A DNA stretch of 64,000 nt from Drosophila miranda (Eukaryota; Arthropoda; Insecta; Diptera; Drosophilidae). Under the pieces are notes generated by a model. That model saw only the letters and a program-made list of their open reading frames with translations. It made no database searches and was not told the origin of the DNA. The stretch's first letter is position 1; the number at the start of each line of letters is the position of its first letter. The position numbers were made by a program, and so were the translations under genes. Positions 1-11,132 of this stretch are shown piece after piece. The stretch covers positions 26,908,001 through 26,972,000 of the forward strand of contig NC_046675.1 in NCBI RefSeq assembly GCF_003369915.1. Reading direction: 5' to 3'.

Positions 1-2
1 AA

Positions 3-113
3 TTCATAGATCGCACGCCGTCCCCGCAGGGCACAGGCGGAGGAGCCACAACAGCCACCCCGACACGGCTCTGCAGCACGTTGGACAAGGCAACGGGCAC
101 GGCACAAAAGTAG
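3..113 (+). CDS. 3' end of an unidentified plus-strand gene (partial)
   Basis: Frame 3 is open from the window edge to a TAG at 111-113, giving about 36 residues rich in Thr, Gly, Ala and Pro (begins FIDRTPSPQ, ends ATGTAQK). I prefer this frame because low-complexity Ser/Thr/Pro tails are common in fly proteins. Frame 2 is also open, to about 150, so the call is weak. AATAAA sites at 356-366, 459-464 and 523-528 on the same strand fit a 3' UTR. The gene would converge on the MTHFSD-like gene. Product not recognised. Confidence 0.35.
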   Translation, partial: FIDRTPSPQGTGGGATTATPTRLCSTLDKATGTAQK

Positions 114-355
114 TTTCGTACGATCAGTGCGAATAGCACCCGAACCCTCCGCACGGAACTAATGGCACATTCTCGTATGTGCATATAAGTACATATTTAT
201 GCATCATCGTGTGGCAACGCAACAGGTTTCACTGCGAGCACAAGCACAAGCCCCAAGGCACATCCATAGAGATCCAGAACCTACGAGTATTTTTCGAGTT
301 CCGCTGAATTTCACCTTTGTACGAGCACGTGTACGCGTAGTTATACATAAATATA

Positions 356-528
356 AATAAAATAAAACATATAATTTGTATTTCTTTTGCCTAAGTCTTA
401 ACTGTAAGTCCCTTTGTACATATGCGTGTATGTATGATTAGCTGTTAGCTGAAATCAAAATAAATGTAAAGAGGCACTGCAGAAAGCGGGGTTTACCTCA
501 CCAGGAATGTTCGGAAGAACTCAATAAA
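356..528 (+). terminator. Polyadenylation signals of the edge gene
   Basis: AATAAA hexamers lie at 356-361, 361-366, 459-464 and 523-528. On the opposite strand a TTTATT near 560 would serve the convergent MTHFSD-like gene. The two 3' UTRs may therefore meet or overlap near 530-560. Confidence 0.4.
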
Positions 529-533
529 ACTGG

Positions 534-1588
534 CAGCGTAGTTTCGATTTTTTTTAAGTTTTTATTTCAAGTTATATTTCATTCATGTTTCACATATTTT
601 TGTAATGCCTTTTTTTGTATAAAAAAGAGTAAATAATTATGTTCTGTATGTATAATTGTTGTATTCACGCACTTGTTGATCTCTCGTTAAATAGTTATTC
701 TGGGTTGGTGTTATTATTGGATTGGTGTGTGGCGAAAGTGGCTAAACACTAACCAAATTTCTATAATAATCCCCTTCTGTATATTATTTTATCAGCAAAA
801 TGCAACATGTTAATAGTTTGTTAATTTCTCTGGTTCTATCCGCGTTCTCTCGTTTTCATTTGTGGGCTTTTACGGTTAATTTTACATTTTACGAATATCA
901 TTTTAACATCTTTCACCCATCATTCCCCTCCCCACCCTGTCGTCAGCAGCTCAACTGCATTGGGGGCTGGGTGGGGTCGGAAGATGGTCGCTGGGTGTCG
1001 GTGCGAGGGTGAGAAAATAGAAAAAAATCAAGAAAGTCCCCAGCACGGGGAGCGTTTACTACGAGAAGCGTAAAGAGCAAGTGTGTGAATGATTCTTTCT
1101 CAATAGAAATGGTGTTCCACTCTGTATTTGTGGAAGGAGTATTTTAAAGATTCAATTAAGTTGAATAGCTTACAAGATTTAACGAATTTTTCTTTTGTTT
1201 TTTTTTTAAGCAAAAACAAATGCAATTGTTTAGAAAAGCGTCAGTTGTGTGTGTGTGTTCTGTGTCTCTTTAGAAAATCGGCTTTTTTGTTCTCCTCTTT
1301 TGGTTTTTTGTTTTTGTTAGAAGAATGAAGGAGTAGAAGAAACTACAAGCTGCTAAAATGATGTTCCGTGTATGTTTGTGTGAGTGTGTGGGAGGGAGAT
1401 GAGTGTAAGTGTATGTGTAGTGTAGTATAGTATGTAGTGTGTTTGGAGTTCGGCGTGTCATTTTTTGTTTGTTATTTTTCGGCTTTTTCTAAACAAAATG
1501 TTACTTTTTTTCGTTGAACTCCATGTGTGGCACTGCCGGCGGACATCCGCCGCAGCCGTTTGGTGGCTGCACTAAGCGCTTGGTCATA
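534..1588. other. Probable 3' UTR of the MTHFSD-like gene
   Basis: About 1 kb with no convincing coding. T-rich tracts and a TG-rich stretch at about 1365-1440 dominate. Short ORFs here are low-complexity. It most likely holds the 3' UTR of the minus-strand gene ending at 1589. Confidence 0.4.
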
Positions 1589-4500
1589 CTATACTGTGGT
1601 GGTGTCCACAGACTCGATACGTGCAGCGCCCTCGTCTTTGGCCCCCACAGTAGCAGACTCCGCCCCGTTCAGCGCACCGCCATCGACATCGTTGCCCACC
1701 TCGACAGCGCCGGCATTGGCAGCTTCGCCATTCTTCTTGGCGCCAAACTGGATCAGCTCGACGTGCACGTTGATGGTTTTCCTCTGCGCTGTCTCTGCAG
1801 ACTCGTCTGGCTCCGACTTCACTACAGTATCACCCTCGGCAACAGCTGCGACTGCCGGAGCCGGCTCGCCACCGGTGGTGATGGTCAGCGAGAGATCGTT
1901 CAGTGATTTCAACACCTTGTCGACATCGTCCTGGGTGCTGGGAGTGCCATTGCGGTTGCCAAAGTAGAGGTAGCACTTGCCGAAGTGGCCTGTCAGGAAA
2001 AGCGTCGAGTGAGTAAAGAGTCATTGTTCTCCTCTCCTCCAAAGTTTTATAAAACTACTTACCCTTCCAAGCGATAGACATCGGATTGCATTCGCGCTTG
2101 CGAAGCTCACTCTTCAGATCCTTGACGCGAATGTCACGAGTCAAGTTAGTCAACTTAACGCAAAAGTCACGCGGCCCGCGGTTTTTCTTCTTCGTCTGAC
2201 GACGCTCGCCAGCGCCCCCCTCATCGAACTTACGATCCTCACTCTTGGCACCTCCCTCAACTCCAGACTGATCGCCCTCAGACTGAAATTTAATGAAAGT
2301 GTGAAAAGGGAGTCCATAATGGCCCAAAGTACCATCAATTAAAATCACCTTGGTTGTGCGTCTGCGGCGGTTGACGAAGCGACCCTTTCGGCGTGGAGCG
2401 CGTTTCTGGGTATTTTCCTGCATTGGTGAACCATACATATATCCATACAATATACACTTTAGACAGATGTATTAATTATTTTACTTACGCCCTGTTGTTC
2501 GTTGTCAGTCTGTGAGGTGGTGCGTCCTGGGTTTCCTCGTGGGAAGCGACGACGCAATGGCCCACGACGGCGCCTACTGTTCTGATGCTGCTCAACATCA
2601 GTGTCCTCCGACTTCAAGGCAATGGTCTTGCCTGATTTCTCCTCCTGCTCCTTGAGCTGTTGCAGAACGGGCAAGATCTTAAGGCGACGTTCAGACAAAA
2701 TCTCCCAAAAGACGCCATTGGGACGGGGCAAGCGCTTTGCAACGCGTATGACCTCTGTGGGCGTTACGATAATGTCCACTGGTGAATCGTACTTCTGAAA
2801 CAGATTCAAGGGCAGAGTGTCCACCACCTGCAGATCGTGCACAATCGTGGCTATCACTGTGTCCGGTGTTATGGCACCCAACTCAATGAGCAGACCAATG
2901 TCCAGGTCTGCAAAACCATTGCCACGACCAATACGGTAGCCCTCGCGTGAAACTACGACGGAACCAATCACCACAAGGTCTAATTTAAGTTTACTCTCCA
3001 TTCCGATTTCCGTGCGGAACTTGAGAATATCCTGGACGCGCAGAGCCTCTTTCTTCTGTTCCTCGGTGGCGTCGGCTGGTACATCGACCTTAAGGCACAG
3101 TGCCGACGAGTCGCGTGTGCTGGGCAAATAAACAGACTTGTCGGCGAGCAAAGCCTGTTCCTTAAAGTCGTGAAGAGCGCGATCGATGTTCACCTTAATG
3201 TGCTCTGCGGAAATAGAAACATAAATGAGTGTCGTGTCCTATAAATGTGATCACTCAATCAACTTACCGGCCTTCTTGAACTCCTCCTCCTGAATGAGCA
3301 ATGCAGCAGCCTTATCGGCATCCACAAATGCAGGAATCCGATTGAATATGTTGTTAAATCCAATGCCAACCTTGCCCTCCTGGATCTTTTTCCAAGTCTG
3401 CACACGGAGCGAGCGCTTTGTGGGCTCCACGGGCTGAGCTGTTGGAGGAAACATGTTAGTTTCTTGAGCATTCAGTTTACAAGTAATGCATAAGTACGTA
3501 AGCCGGTAAAAAACAAAAAGAAGTGAGCGGCGGTCGCCGCCAGTTCTTATCGCTGACCCGAGCCCATAGCTGAGGCATGTTATCACGCCAGTTTTACGCT
3601 GGACTGAAAGCGAATAAATTTCTCAGCTGATACTGGAGCTGATAAACCGGTTTCCACGCCCAACAATCAGATATTAGCAATTTAGTCTAAACAAACACTA
3701 CTAAACGCCGGCACGGAACTGTCTTTCAACAAACAAATGTGCATGGAAAACATTCGGCAGGGTTGCCACATGTTTGAATTTCCGTAAAGTCTATGCACAT
3801 GAACACACACGCAAATGCATACGTGCGTGTGTGTGCAGAAATAATGATGACAAACAAATTCTGGTGCACATGAACATACGTGAATGTATGTGCATACAGA
3901 TGTGCAGAAAGAAATTGCGTGTGCGTGTTTGAAAATTCAATTTAAAAGCATTTAAATATCGATATTGACGCATGACCAATAAGTTGGCAACGCTCTAGCA
4001 CTCAGGCACACACACACACGCACTAAACATTTCTTGGCGATGAGCGCATCAAAACGCGAATTTCTCAATTAATATGTATGCATGTGAGTAGTGATGTGTG
4101 CTTGTGTTCGACTGTGCCTGTCCATTTGGACAGGCGACAAGAATGACATTAGACCGCCCGAAAACTAGACAGATCGAGCAAGGGCAGTCAAAATGTTTGC
4201 CGAAAATGATGATTCATTGTGCACTATTTGCGGGCACCGCTTGGTAATTGTAAGCAGTCCCAGTAGTTTTTAGCATAAGAATGCGCGCCACGATGACGTA
4301 ATTGGTATCAACAACAAAAACCGAAGACCGCCGACCGACATGAAAAAAGCGGGCATGTACAGACAATTGTTTTTGTTGTACCTTTTCTCATCTCTCTGCT
4401 CTTATCCTTCTTCATCCGAGTTTCCTTTTGACGTATAGTTTCGGCAATTTGACAACTCATTTACCGCAAGAGCCGCATAGAAAGAAATATGGCGGAATTT

Positions 4501-4857
4501 TTTGACAACTTTTTTGTGCACTCTATGTAAAATGGCCGAATGTACACGGTGGAGGGGGGAGTGAGAAAAAAGAAAAAATATTCGTCTAGGGCCGCCCGCT
4601 AAAATAATTCCCTTGATCTCATTTAAAGGCAGCAATAGTGCAATGCACTAACTAAACACATATACGAACGCGACGACGCAGAATGTTTATGATAACATTC
4701 TCACACTCGCGCAAAATATATGCAAGTTTTCAGTTCTACTTCGTCACCGTCACCCTGACGGAGAATACTTACTTGTCGATGACACCTCCTGGGCTGTGTT
4801 AGCGCCATTCTCCGCGGCGGCTGCAGCTGCAGGATCTGAGTTGCTTTGATTTTCCAT
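1589..4857 (-). CDS. MTHFSD-like protein: 5-formyl-THF cyclo-ligase-fold domain plus RRM
   Basis: Exons (minus): 4857-4773, 3438-3268, 3204-2489, 2417-2063 and 1989-1589, all GT-AG and phase-consistent, giving 575 aa, or 553 aa if a 66-nt in-frame intron (2348-2283) is also removed. Residues ~35-270 match the cyclo-ligase-like fold (WKKIQEGKVGIGF; GRGNGFADLDIG; TIVHDLQVVDTLP). A basic Arg-rich stretch follows, then an RRM near the C terminus (FCVKLTNLTRDIRV, then GKCYLYFGN) and an Ala/Glu-rich tail. This order is that of vertebrate MTHFSD, an RNA-binding protein whose ligase domain is of doubtful activity. The start follows a motif 1 promoter by ~115 bp. An in-frame ATG in the first intron, just before the 3438 acceptor, offers an alternative N terminus. 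Catalytic competence is not judged. Confidence 0.88.
3441..4766. other. Large first intron of the MTHFSD-like gene
   Basis: A 1.3-kb intron containing CA/TG-rich stretches (3800-4110) and an ATATCGATAT sequence at about 3956, which resembles a DRE/DREF site (TATCGATA). A second promoter for a shorter isoform starting at the ATG near 3454 is possible. No other coding seen. Confidence 0.35.
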
Positions 4858-4970
4858 AGTAATTCGATTAAAAATTGTGTACTTGAACTGTTTTTTCTTT
4901 TTTTTTTTTTCTTCAACAATTTCTTTTTTCACTGAACACAATTTCTCGGCAACGTGCCTTCCAACTCCAC

Positions 4971-5060
4971 CAGTGTGACAGCGGACTTTTCGATAAAATA
5001 AACCGTCCGACCCTCAGAAATATACCGCATCATTTTAAAAATATACCGTAAATATACTGA
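4971..5060 (-). promoter_or_regulatory. Core promoter of the MTHFSD-like gene (Ohler motif 1 + motif 6 array)
   Basis: Read on the minus strand, there are repeated GGTATATTT elements (about 5018-5026 and 5038-5047; Ohler motif 6 type) followed toward the gene by TGTCACACTG at 4971-4980 (Ohler motif 1, the M1BP site). Motif 1 lies ~115 bp upstream of the ATG at 4857. This pair is typical of TATA-less housekeeping promoters in flies. The same block recurs upstream of tube and the MARCH5-like gene. Confidence 0.7.
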
Positions 5061-5290
5061 CGAATTCAACTTATATTTTACCACTAACCATACAGTATAT
5101 ACTGTATGGATAGTGATTTTACATATTCCTCGTTTTTGATATTCCGTGGAATATTACTAGCTATATGGAACATTTAGCCATGCCCAGATATAGTTATACG
5201 ATTGATAAATCAATTTTCTACTTGATTGGCTTACTTTAAATAACTGCTTTTATTGGATTTCTATATGAAATGGACAAAATGAACACAACC
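5055..5290 (-). repeat. Dispersed repeat body, copy A
   Basis: The stretch shares long segments with copies near 12,655-12,930 (inverted), 25,010-25,150, 25,500-25,700 and 33,820-33,935. Shared landmarks are CGTTTTTGATATTCC, ATATTACTAGCTATAT and ACATTTAGCCATGCCC, then an ATTGGCTTA block and a CTGCTTTTATTGG block. It abuts the promoter block on its gene-proximal side. No coding. Copy A alone carries a 35-bp palindromic insertion at 5081-5115. Confidence 0.75.
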
Positions 5291-5639
5291 ACGTTTTTGC
5301 GAAAAAAAAAGTTTTGGAACAACATCGATGTGATCGATGTTTACAATATTGCTAATGTGTGTGATCTAATGATAAAATTAGTTTGAAGTTTTAGGTTGAA
5401 TGATTTATTTTTCGCCTTTACCCTCAGCTATAATTATTAGGCCACCCTTAATGAGTGATGATAGTTGACACGTTAGGCACCACTTCTAAATGGCTCTGAT
5501 AAAATTTGTATGATTGCCTTGGAGACAATTTTTTTAAAATAAAAAAATACTCTTTTTGAAATTATTTTACCCTGTTTTGAAAAAAAAACTTATTTACTAT
5601 ATTCATTTCATACCCTTCATGGGTTAATTTTAGCCGAAC

Positions 5640-5830
5640 ATTTTGAAAACAACGATGTATCATCGGACTTATCGATATAACATACTCAAAATATACTATA
5701 ATATACTCTGACTTTCAGAAATATACCGTCCCATTTCAAAATATACCGTAAATATACCGTTGAAAAAGCGAACTTAGCCCACTTAACCCCCCCTTTATTT
5801 AAACAGGTTAACAACTTGAGCTAAACCACT
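5640..5830. repeat. Second subtype of the promoter-bearing repeat
   Basis: Contains CAGAAATATACCGTCCC, further ATATACCGTAAATATACC units, then a block reading roughly AACTTAGCCCACTTAACCCC and ending in AAACAGGTTAACAACTTGAG. The same order occurs at about 25,800-25,935. A TATCGATAT sequence lies at about 5672. No gene start is evident beside it, so this copy may be a relic. Confidence 0.6.
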
Positions 5831-6890
5831 AATCATACATACATATGTGCCAGTACATGAGCGCTTTGTATACAATTTATATTCGCATCTAATAGAGAGT
5901 TTTCCAGAGCTCTTAAAAATCAAGTTTTCATATAATAATCGTACTATTAGCTTAGAAGATTTTAGCACTCGTAGTTGAAAATTCTTTCAGTGTTCACAAA
6001 TTTATGTAACTTTTATTCACATACTGTATCCGAGAATTTTTCTATATATGTTTTTTGAATAAGATATTACGTAAGTCTAAAAGCGCATTCTGCGTTTCGG
6101 AGCCGTTCGGCTTCTATACCGATTTACTTGCCACAAGCTTGCACGAAAAACGGTCGGTTTGGAAACACAAACGATGGAAACTCATCACGGACATTCTTTG
6201 AGAAAAACGAAATTACTGCACAATTAACTGCGGTGGATTAAAAAGATTGGGTACCATTTTGTTTATTTTGAACTGCAAAAAAAAATACCCGCAAGCTTGG
6301 TGAATATGCCTCGAAGACTGCAGAGCTGTTAGAGCAGAGCTCCCACGCTTCATAAAATTCTGGCACATGGTCAAATTTGAATTGGACATCAGAGCCTACA
6401 AATTGGAGAGATGTCAGAGGAAGCCCAGGAAACGAGAAACAAAAAATACAGTAATATGAATACGTGTATACGAACAGTTCCGAGTATATGTATTTTCGTA
6501 CACTATTATCAATAAATGCAAAAGCTTTGACAACTTATGCTGTTTATCGGTCACTCACGCGACAAAAGAAGATCAGATTAAAGATTAGACCAAATATGGT
6601 TAATTCGTGCTCTGTTGTCTCTCCTTGTAATTTTTACCGTAACTTCACTTATCTAAGTACAATTAAAGAAGAGAAGCTCTACGCGAAGAGAACTCTAGAT
6701 GTAGTAAACATTTTAACGAAATAAGCCTATAAAACGTTCCTAGTGCAAGACACATACAAACTCAACTTCGCTTACAATTATTTTTTACATATGAACTTTT
6801 ATTCACTATTTTAACCCAAAAACATAAAATTTCAATACTTCTTAATATGTAATATATAATAAAAAACAGTAAGTTCTTCGGTACTTTTTT
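5831..6890. other. Intergenic, no supported gene
   Basis: AT-rich DNA. The ORF at 6464-6724 (86 codons) has no recognisable motif and ordinary AT-rich composition. The 6,100-6,440 stretch may be further decayed transposon, but I could not assign it. Confidence 0.3.
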
Positions 6891-6932
6891 TGCGACTCTT
6901 GGTTGACCTTTTCGCGGAAATGCCCATGTGTT

Positions 6933-7163
6933 TTACCTTCCTGAAGCAGGTCCGGATATGGACGACATTGGCGTTTTGTGTACACGGCGGTCCAGATAAC
7001 TCCACAAACTTTCAATAGGGATTACTTTTGGGCAGTTATATAGCAGCCAAGACCTTACTTTATGGGTCTTATGCTTCGGATCATTGTCCTGATAAAACTT
7101 TAACATGTTTTCAATGCCCGTTTTTTCCGCCGACTGCTTCACATTTTCTTTCTTTCTTTCCAA
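6933..7163 (-). pseudogene. Tc1-like transposase remnant
   Basis: The minus-strand frame contains FYQDNDPKHKTHKVRSWLL, then NCPKVI and PIESLWSYLDRRV. This is the catalytic-domain signature of Tc1/mariner transposases (QDNDPKH, followed by the NPIE(N/S)LW block). The stretch between them, which should include the SPDLN residues, is deleted. There is no N-terminal helix-turn-helix and I see no intact terminal inverted repeats. This is a dead fragment of a DNA transposon of the S/Bari/Tc1 kind, about 230 bp. Confidence 0.75.
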
Positions 7164-7430
7164 AAATACACATCGAATTTATCACCCCATCATTCTTATC
7201 ACCCCAAGGTGAATAATGTGGGAGGCTATCAAGAATTGGACAAAACATAATAACAATAAAATAATAAAAAAAAAACAATAACATCTTGCACGTTACCAAA
7301 ACAAAAGGTTACCAAGAAATTGCAAGGTGTGTGACATAGGGAGGGTTATCGCTTCTTTTCTCACAGCGATGCACAAATTAATCGAATTGCAAACATTATG
7401 ACGATATTTTGAAATTTAATCCTAACACTG

Positions 7431-7436
7431 TTTATT
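7431..7436 (-). terminator. Poly(A) signal, KCTD9-like gene
   Basis: AATAAA on the minus strand, 156 bp past the stop at 7592, well placed for the KCTD9-like transcript. Confidence 0.45.
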
Positions 7437-7591
7437 TAAGGGGCTAGTTTTAAAAACTGAATTATTTACAAACATTAATTTTAAATCGTAATCTGTTTCA
7501 ATAATTTAGAACTTTAAGGAGATATGTAATTGCACACGGTATTGTCCCTTCTACGAAGTTAAGAAAATAAAAATAAATAAAACTGCTTCCG

Positions 7592-8717
7592 TCAACGTAT
7601 GGCTTGCGACATGTGCAGGGGTGTCACCATTAGCGTCAATTCGGCATCCTTTAGGTTCGCTCCTCGCAGATTAGCTTCCTGGAGATCGCTGCCAGACAAA
7701 TTGCACCGCTCTAAGTCTGCTCCGGCCAGAACGGCGGCCCGAAGATTACAATTCTTCATGTTGGCATTCTTCAGGTTGGCCACTCGCAAATTGACACCAG
7801 CCATGTTACTGCTCTCCAAGCAGGCGCTTTTCAGATTAACTCCTTCCAGATTGGTACGCACTCCTGTGGGATCTTCAAAGTTGCAACCGCGTAGGTTGGC
7901 CCCTTCCTAAATTGAGATTAATCTGTCTCAGGCCACCAATCGTATACAGCATTTTCTTACCATGTTTGCGCATAGACCTCGCACCGAAACCAATTGCGCG
8001 CATTCCAGGTTCGCATACTGCAGGTCCGCTCGCTCCAGACAACAATAGTTGAGATTTGTGTGTGAAAGGTTGCAGTGCGACATATTCGCGTACTGTGGGA
8101 TGTAGTAGTGGTAGATACATTTGGTAGAATAATGTGGGAGGCTCCCATTGACCAGCTTGACAGCTTACCTTAAAGTTAATGTTGCGGAAATCCAGCTTTC
8201 GCAAATCAGCTCCAGACAGATTGACTCCCTGAAAACGGAGCTCCGTTATGACGGAGGTTTGTATGATGGCCTTTATAACATCCATTCTAGTAAGCGGTCT
8301 GTCGCTTTGCGGTTCCTCCTGCTGTCCTAGACGCTCCTCCAAGTGGGTTATCAGCGAGTAAATACCAAAGAATCGTGCCTCTTCTAGAACTCCCATCACA
8401 CTAACGTTGGCGTCACAGACGAACTGGCCATGCCTTAAGTAATTAATAATGGGCTCAAAGTAACGTGGACTCCTGTCAATCAGGTAGGCCCCCTGTTCAT
8501 CCTTTTCGCTGGGCTTCATGCTGCCATCCTGCAGGAACATTCGCGCTAGCATAGAGTCCGGTTCTCTGCCAACCAAGGTGTCAATAGTGGTAGTGTATAT
8601 CTGGCCGCCCACATTCAGCTTAACCCAACGATTGGGGGCAAAGCTCCTTGCGACGGAAATACTCCCACTGGCGGCCTCGTCTTCTTCAGTATCTCTTTCC
8701 TTCGGCTCATTATCCAT
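7592..8717 (-). CDS. KCTD9-like BTB / pentapeptide-repeat protein
   Basis: Three exons (minus): 8717-8169, 8092-7961 and 7906-7592; all introns are phase 0, giving 331 aa. An acidic N terminus precedes a T1-type BTB domain at ~31-130 (RWVKLNVGGQIYTTT, RSPRYFEPIINYLRHG). From ~160 to the end runs a series of A(D/N)LXX pentapeptides (GADLRKLDF, RADLQYANL, GANLKDAEL) that should fold as a right-handed beta helix. This is the KCTD9 arrangement; KCTD proteins act as substrate adaptors for Cullin-3 ubiquitin ligases, though KCTD9's targets are poorly known. It is shorter than human KCTD9 (389 aa). It is divergent from Get4, with 229 bp between start codons. I believe the D. melanogaster counterpart is CG14647 (from memory). 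Confidence 0.93.
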
Positions 8718-8946
8718 CTATTTTAGAAATTACACAAATGAATTATTTTTTGTATTTAGTTGATTCCACTGTTTCCTTGTCTTCTTCTTTCCAGATTAAT
8801 CTTGCCATTCACAGCGAGTATGTGTCATCGGACAAATAATCTATTTCGATAATATGTACGTACATATAAATATATAATTATAAAATTAGACTTCGAAATC
8901 ACCAATAAATTGCCTAAAAACTCCAGTGCCGTATCCGTTATACACA
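8718..8946. promoter_or_regulatory. Shared divergent promoter region, KCTD9-like / Get4
   Basis: Only 229 bp separate the two start codons, so both promoters must lie here or overlap the 5' UTRs. No motif 1/motif 6 block is present, unlike several neighbours. No clear TATA or DRE stands out. Confidence 0.5.
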
Positions 8947-10011
8947 ATGACCACCGCCGAGATCGCCAGCAGCAGCTCAACTTCCAACTCCACGGGCCAG
9001 CGAGGTGTTAGCCGTGTTCTTGCCAAGTTGTCCCATTCTTTGGCCGGGGGGGCTTTCTACGAAGCGCACATGATGTACAGAACGTTATATTTTCGTTATA
9101 CGGCGCAGAAACGCTACCAGGACTGCCTGGACTTGCTTTTTGACGGGGCCCAGAAGCTGATTGCCAAGGAGCAGGAGGGTAGCGCGGCTGACCTGTGTCT
9201 ATTATTGGTGGACACACTCGAGAAGAGGGGGCCACTGCCTGAGGACACCGAAAACCTCCTCTGGGTGCCACGCTTGGGCACCCTCATACAAGGTCTTAGC
9301 TCAGGCATAGTGGAGCGTGAGACGCTGATTGTAAGTAATGAAATTTTCCAATAAAATGGGCCTTGAATTGTAATGTCGTTTCAGCAACGCGCCATCAAAT
9401 GGAGCATTTCTTTGCACGGACAGTACGGACATCCGGTCTTGCACAAGCTCATTGCACACGTTTTTTGGACGGAGGGCAACATAGAGTCGGCCCGTCATCA
9501 TTATCTGCTTTGTCAGGACGGCAGTCTCTGTGGTCGAGTTTTGATTGAAATCAGCCAGAGCCGAGGGTTCCAGAGCGAGGTGGATTTGTTTCTGGTGCAA
9601 GCAGTCCTTCAGCAACTGTCGCTGAAGGATCGCAAATCCGCCGAGGACACGTTCATTGAGTACACACGCTATCACCCTAAGCTACTGAGGCACGAGTTTC
9701 CCTATAAGGAGCCACTGGTCAACTTTTTGTACTTTCTGTTTCGCTTGATCGAGACAAAGAGTGTGACAGGCTTTCGTTTCCTGCGAAAGCTGTACGATCC
9801 TTCGCTAAAGCGCGATACATCGTTCTTGAAGTACGTAACGAAAATTGGAGTCATCTACTTTGACGAGCAGCCGGAGACAAACGCCGGCCCTCCCGGATTG
9901 GGTGGGATGTTCGGCGACATATTCAGTCGGCTGATGCAAGGCTTTGACGAGGAGGATGCGGAAGATCAGAGCACGCCCCAGAGAAGGCAGAACGTTAACG
10001 AGCTCGACTAA
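8947..10011 (+). CDS. Get4: Get4 (TRC35/C7orf20 homologue)
   Basis: Two exons, 8947-9330 and 9385-10011, separated by a 54-bp intron (phase 0), 336 aa. The ATG at 8947 (MTTAEIASS) is preferred to an in-frame ATG at 8926, which would add seven residues. The protein is a helical-repeat (TPR-like) fold, with family features such as [14 protein letters not shown]-like and VHFWTEGN-like stretches seen here as [18 protein letters not shown] and HVFWTEGN. Get4 pairs with Get5/Ubl4A and, in animals, BAG6 to hand tail-anchored membrane proteins to the Get3 ATPase in the cytosol. The C-terminal tail is acidic ([10 protein letters not shown]). The second exon and 3' flank are duplicated in inverted orientation at 11,133-11,809. 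D. melanogaster counterpart is probably CG9853. Confidence 0.93.
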
Positions 10012-10142
10012 CAGCAGTTCCAGCTGCAGCTTCGTCACGAATGGCAATGGAGAACTTCTTGGTTCTTTTTATTAGTGGGCGCTTTTAGTCAACGAGGTTC
10101 ATTGGCGCTATTTCACCGGACTATTCTTTTCCTTGTTATAAT
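9464..10142 (+). repeat. Left arm of the Get4 inverted duplication
   Basis: Covers most of Get4 exon 2, the stop codon and ~130 bp of 3' flank. Its reverse complement lies at 11,133-11,809. This arm is contiguous with exon 1, so it is the ancestral copy. The shared sequence stops at CCTTGTTATAAT on the inner side and at a T-run before GGACGGAGGG on the outer side. Confidence 0.9.
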
Positions 10143-11132
10143 TTTAATATACTGTAACGAATGGACATTTAGTAGACTGACTATTGTTGTCATGTCGGAT
10201 AATATGGAAAATAGTCAGTCTTAGCTAGAAGTTGTTTGGAACAACTCATTAATCCTTTCGAAAATAAACTCTCTCTGTATAGTTAAAACAATTTCTGTTT
10301 TTATAGTTCTAGTATGTTTTAGACCTTCTATAAGTACTGCGAGGTCCTTTCCATGGACCAGGATCTCGGTCTTTTTTGTCTGTCGCGACGTTTTCTCGCC
10401 ATATGACCCGTTTGGTTGCAAATGAAGAATGCTCCGTTAAATACTCCTTGTACTTTCGCTCTTTTCGGTCGATTACCATTATTCAATTCCGCTTGTACAG
10501 TATGCACTTTTGGTGATGGACGGGATATGAATACCGATGTTTCACATGTCAACAATGCTTGACTGACCGCTTCCTCGTATGTTTTTCTGTGCATCAGTAC
10601 CATTGCGCGGCGTGTGTCTAAATCCTTGATACCGTCTATAAAACCATTGATTTTGCATCTCTCTAGAAAGTCGGTTGGGACATCATTGTAAGCCAGGCGT
10701 GAGAGTAGCTCTATGTCTGTCGCGAACTCTTGAAGTACTCTGTCCTTCAGTTCTAAGTAATGCGCTTCTCGCATGTGGTCACCTCCATATCGACGCTCCA
10801 ATGCACGCTTAACAGCCTCATAATTCAATTTATCTGCGTCGGGAATCGATTGCAGCACCTCGGCAGCCTTCATCTGGAGCATCATCTGTTGCAACATCGC
10901 CATCATTTGGCCATTGTTTGCCACCGACTGCTTCTCCTGCACTGTCGACCTGGAGCCTTGCTCATCCAAGACTACGAGTTCTTCTACATTAAGGCCTGCT
11001 CTCTCCATTGCAGCTTTTAACCGTAGCTGCAGTTCGGATTTCAAGTCGCTTGTCGGTAAGCCCCGCTCAGCTAATTCCTTTTTCAACTGTTCAAATTTTA
11101 GCTCTCCGTATTTAACCATTCTCAAAATAATA
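10143..11132. mobile_element. LTR-retroelement fragment forming the spacer of the inverted duplication
   Basis: The 990-bp spacer holds a minus-strand gag remnant and, next to the left arm, about 180 bp of non-coding sequence. The latter includes a perfect 12-bp inverted repeat (10,174-10,185 with 10,210-10,221) and an AATAAA at 10,263-10,268. No complete LTR pair is recognisable. The junctions with both arms are abrupt. Confidence 0.7.
10328..11120 (-). pseudogene. Gag-like fragment of a Gypsy-type LTR retrotransposon
   Basis: About 264 codons from the ATG at 11,120. The N terminus (ELKFEQLKKELAERGLPTS) is a SAP-like motif. The middle resembles retrotransposon Gag (ALERRYGG, then YLELKDRVLQEF), and the end keeps half a CCHC knuckle (CNQTGHMARK). 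The frame then ends. A second frame at 10,421-10,221 resembles a continuation, suggesting a frameshift. No protease or reverse transcriptase follows. Described as a decayed element only. Confidence 0.75.
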
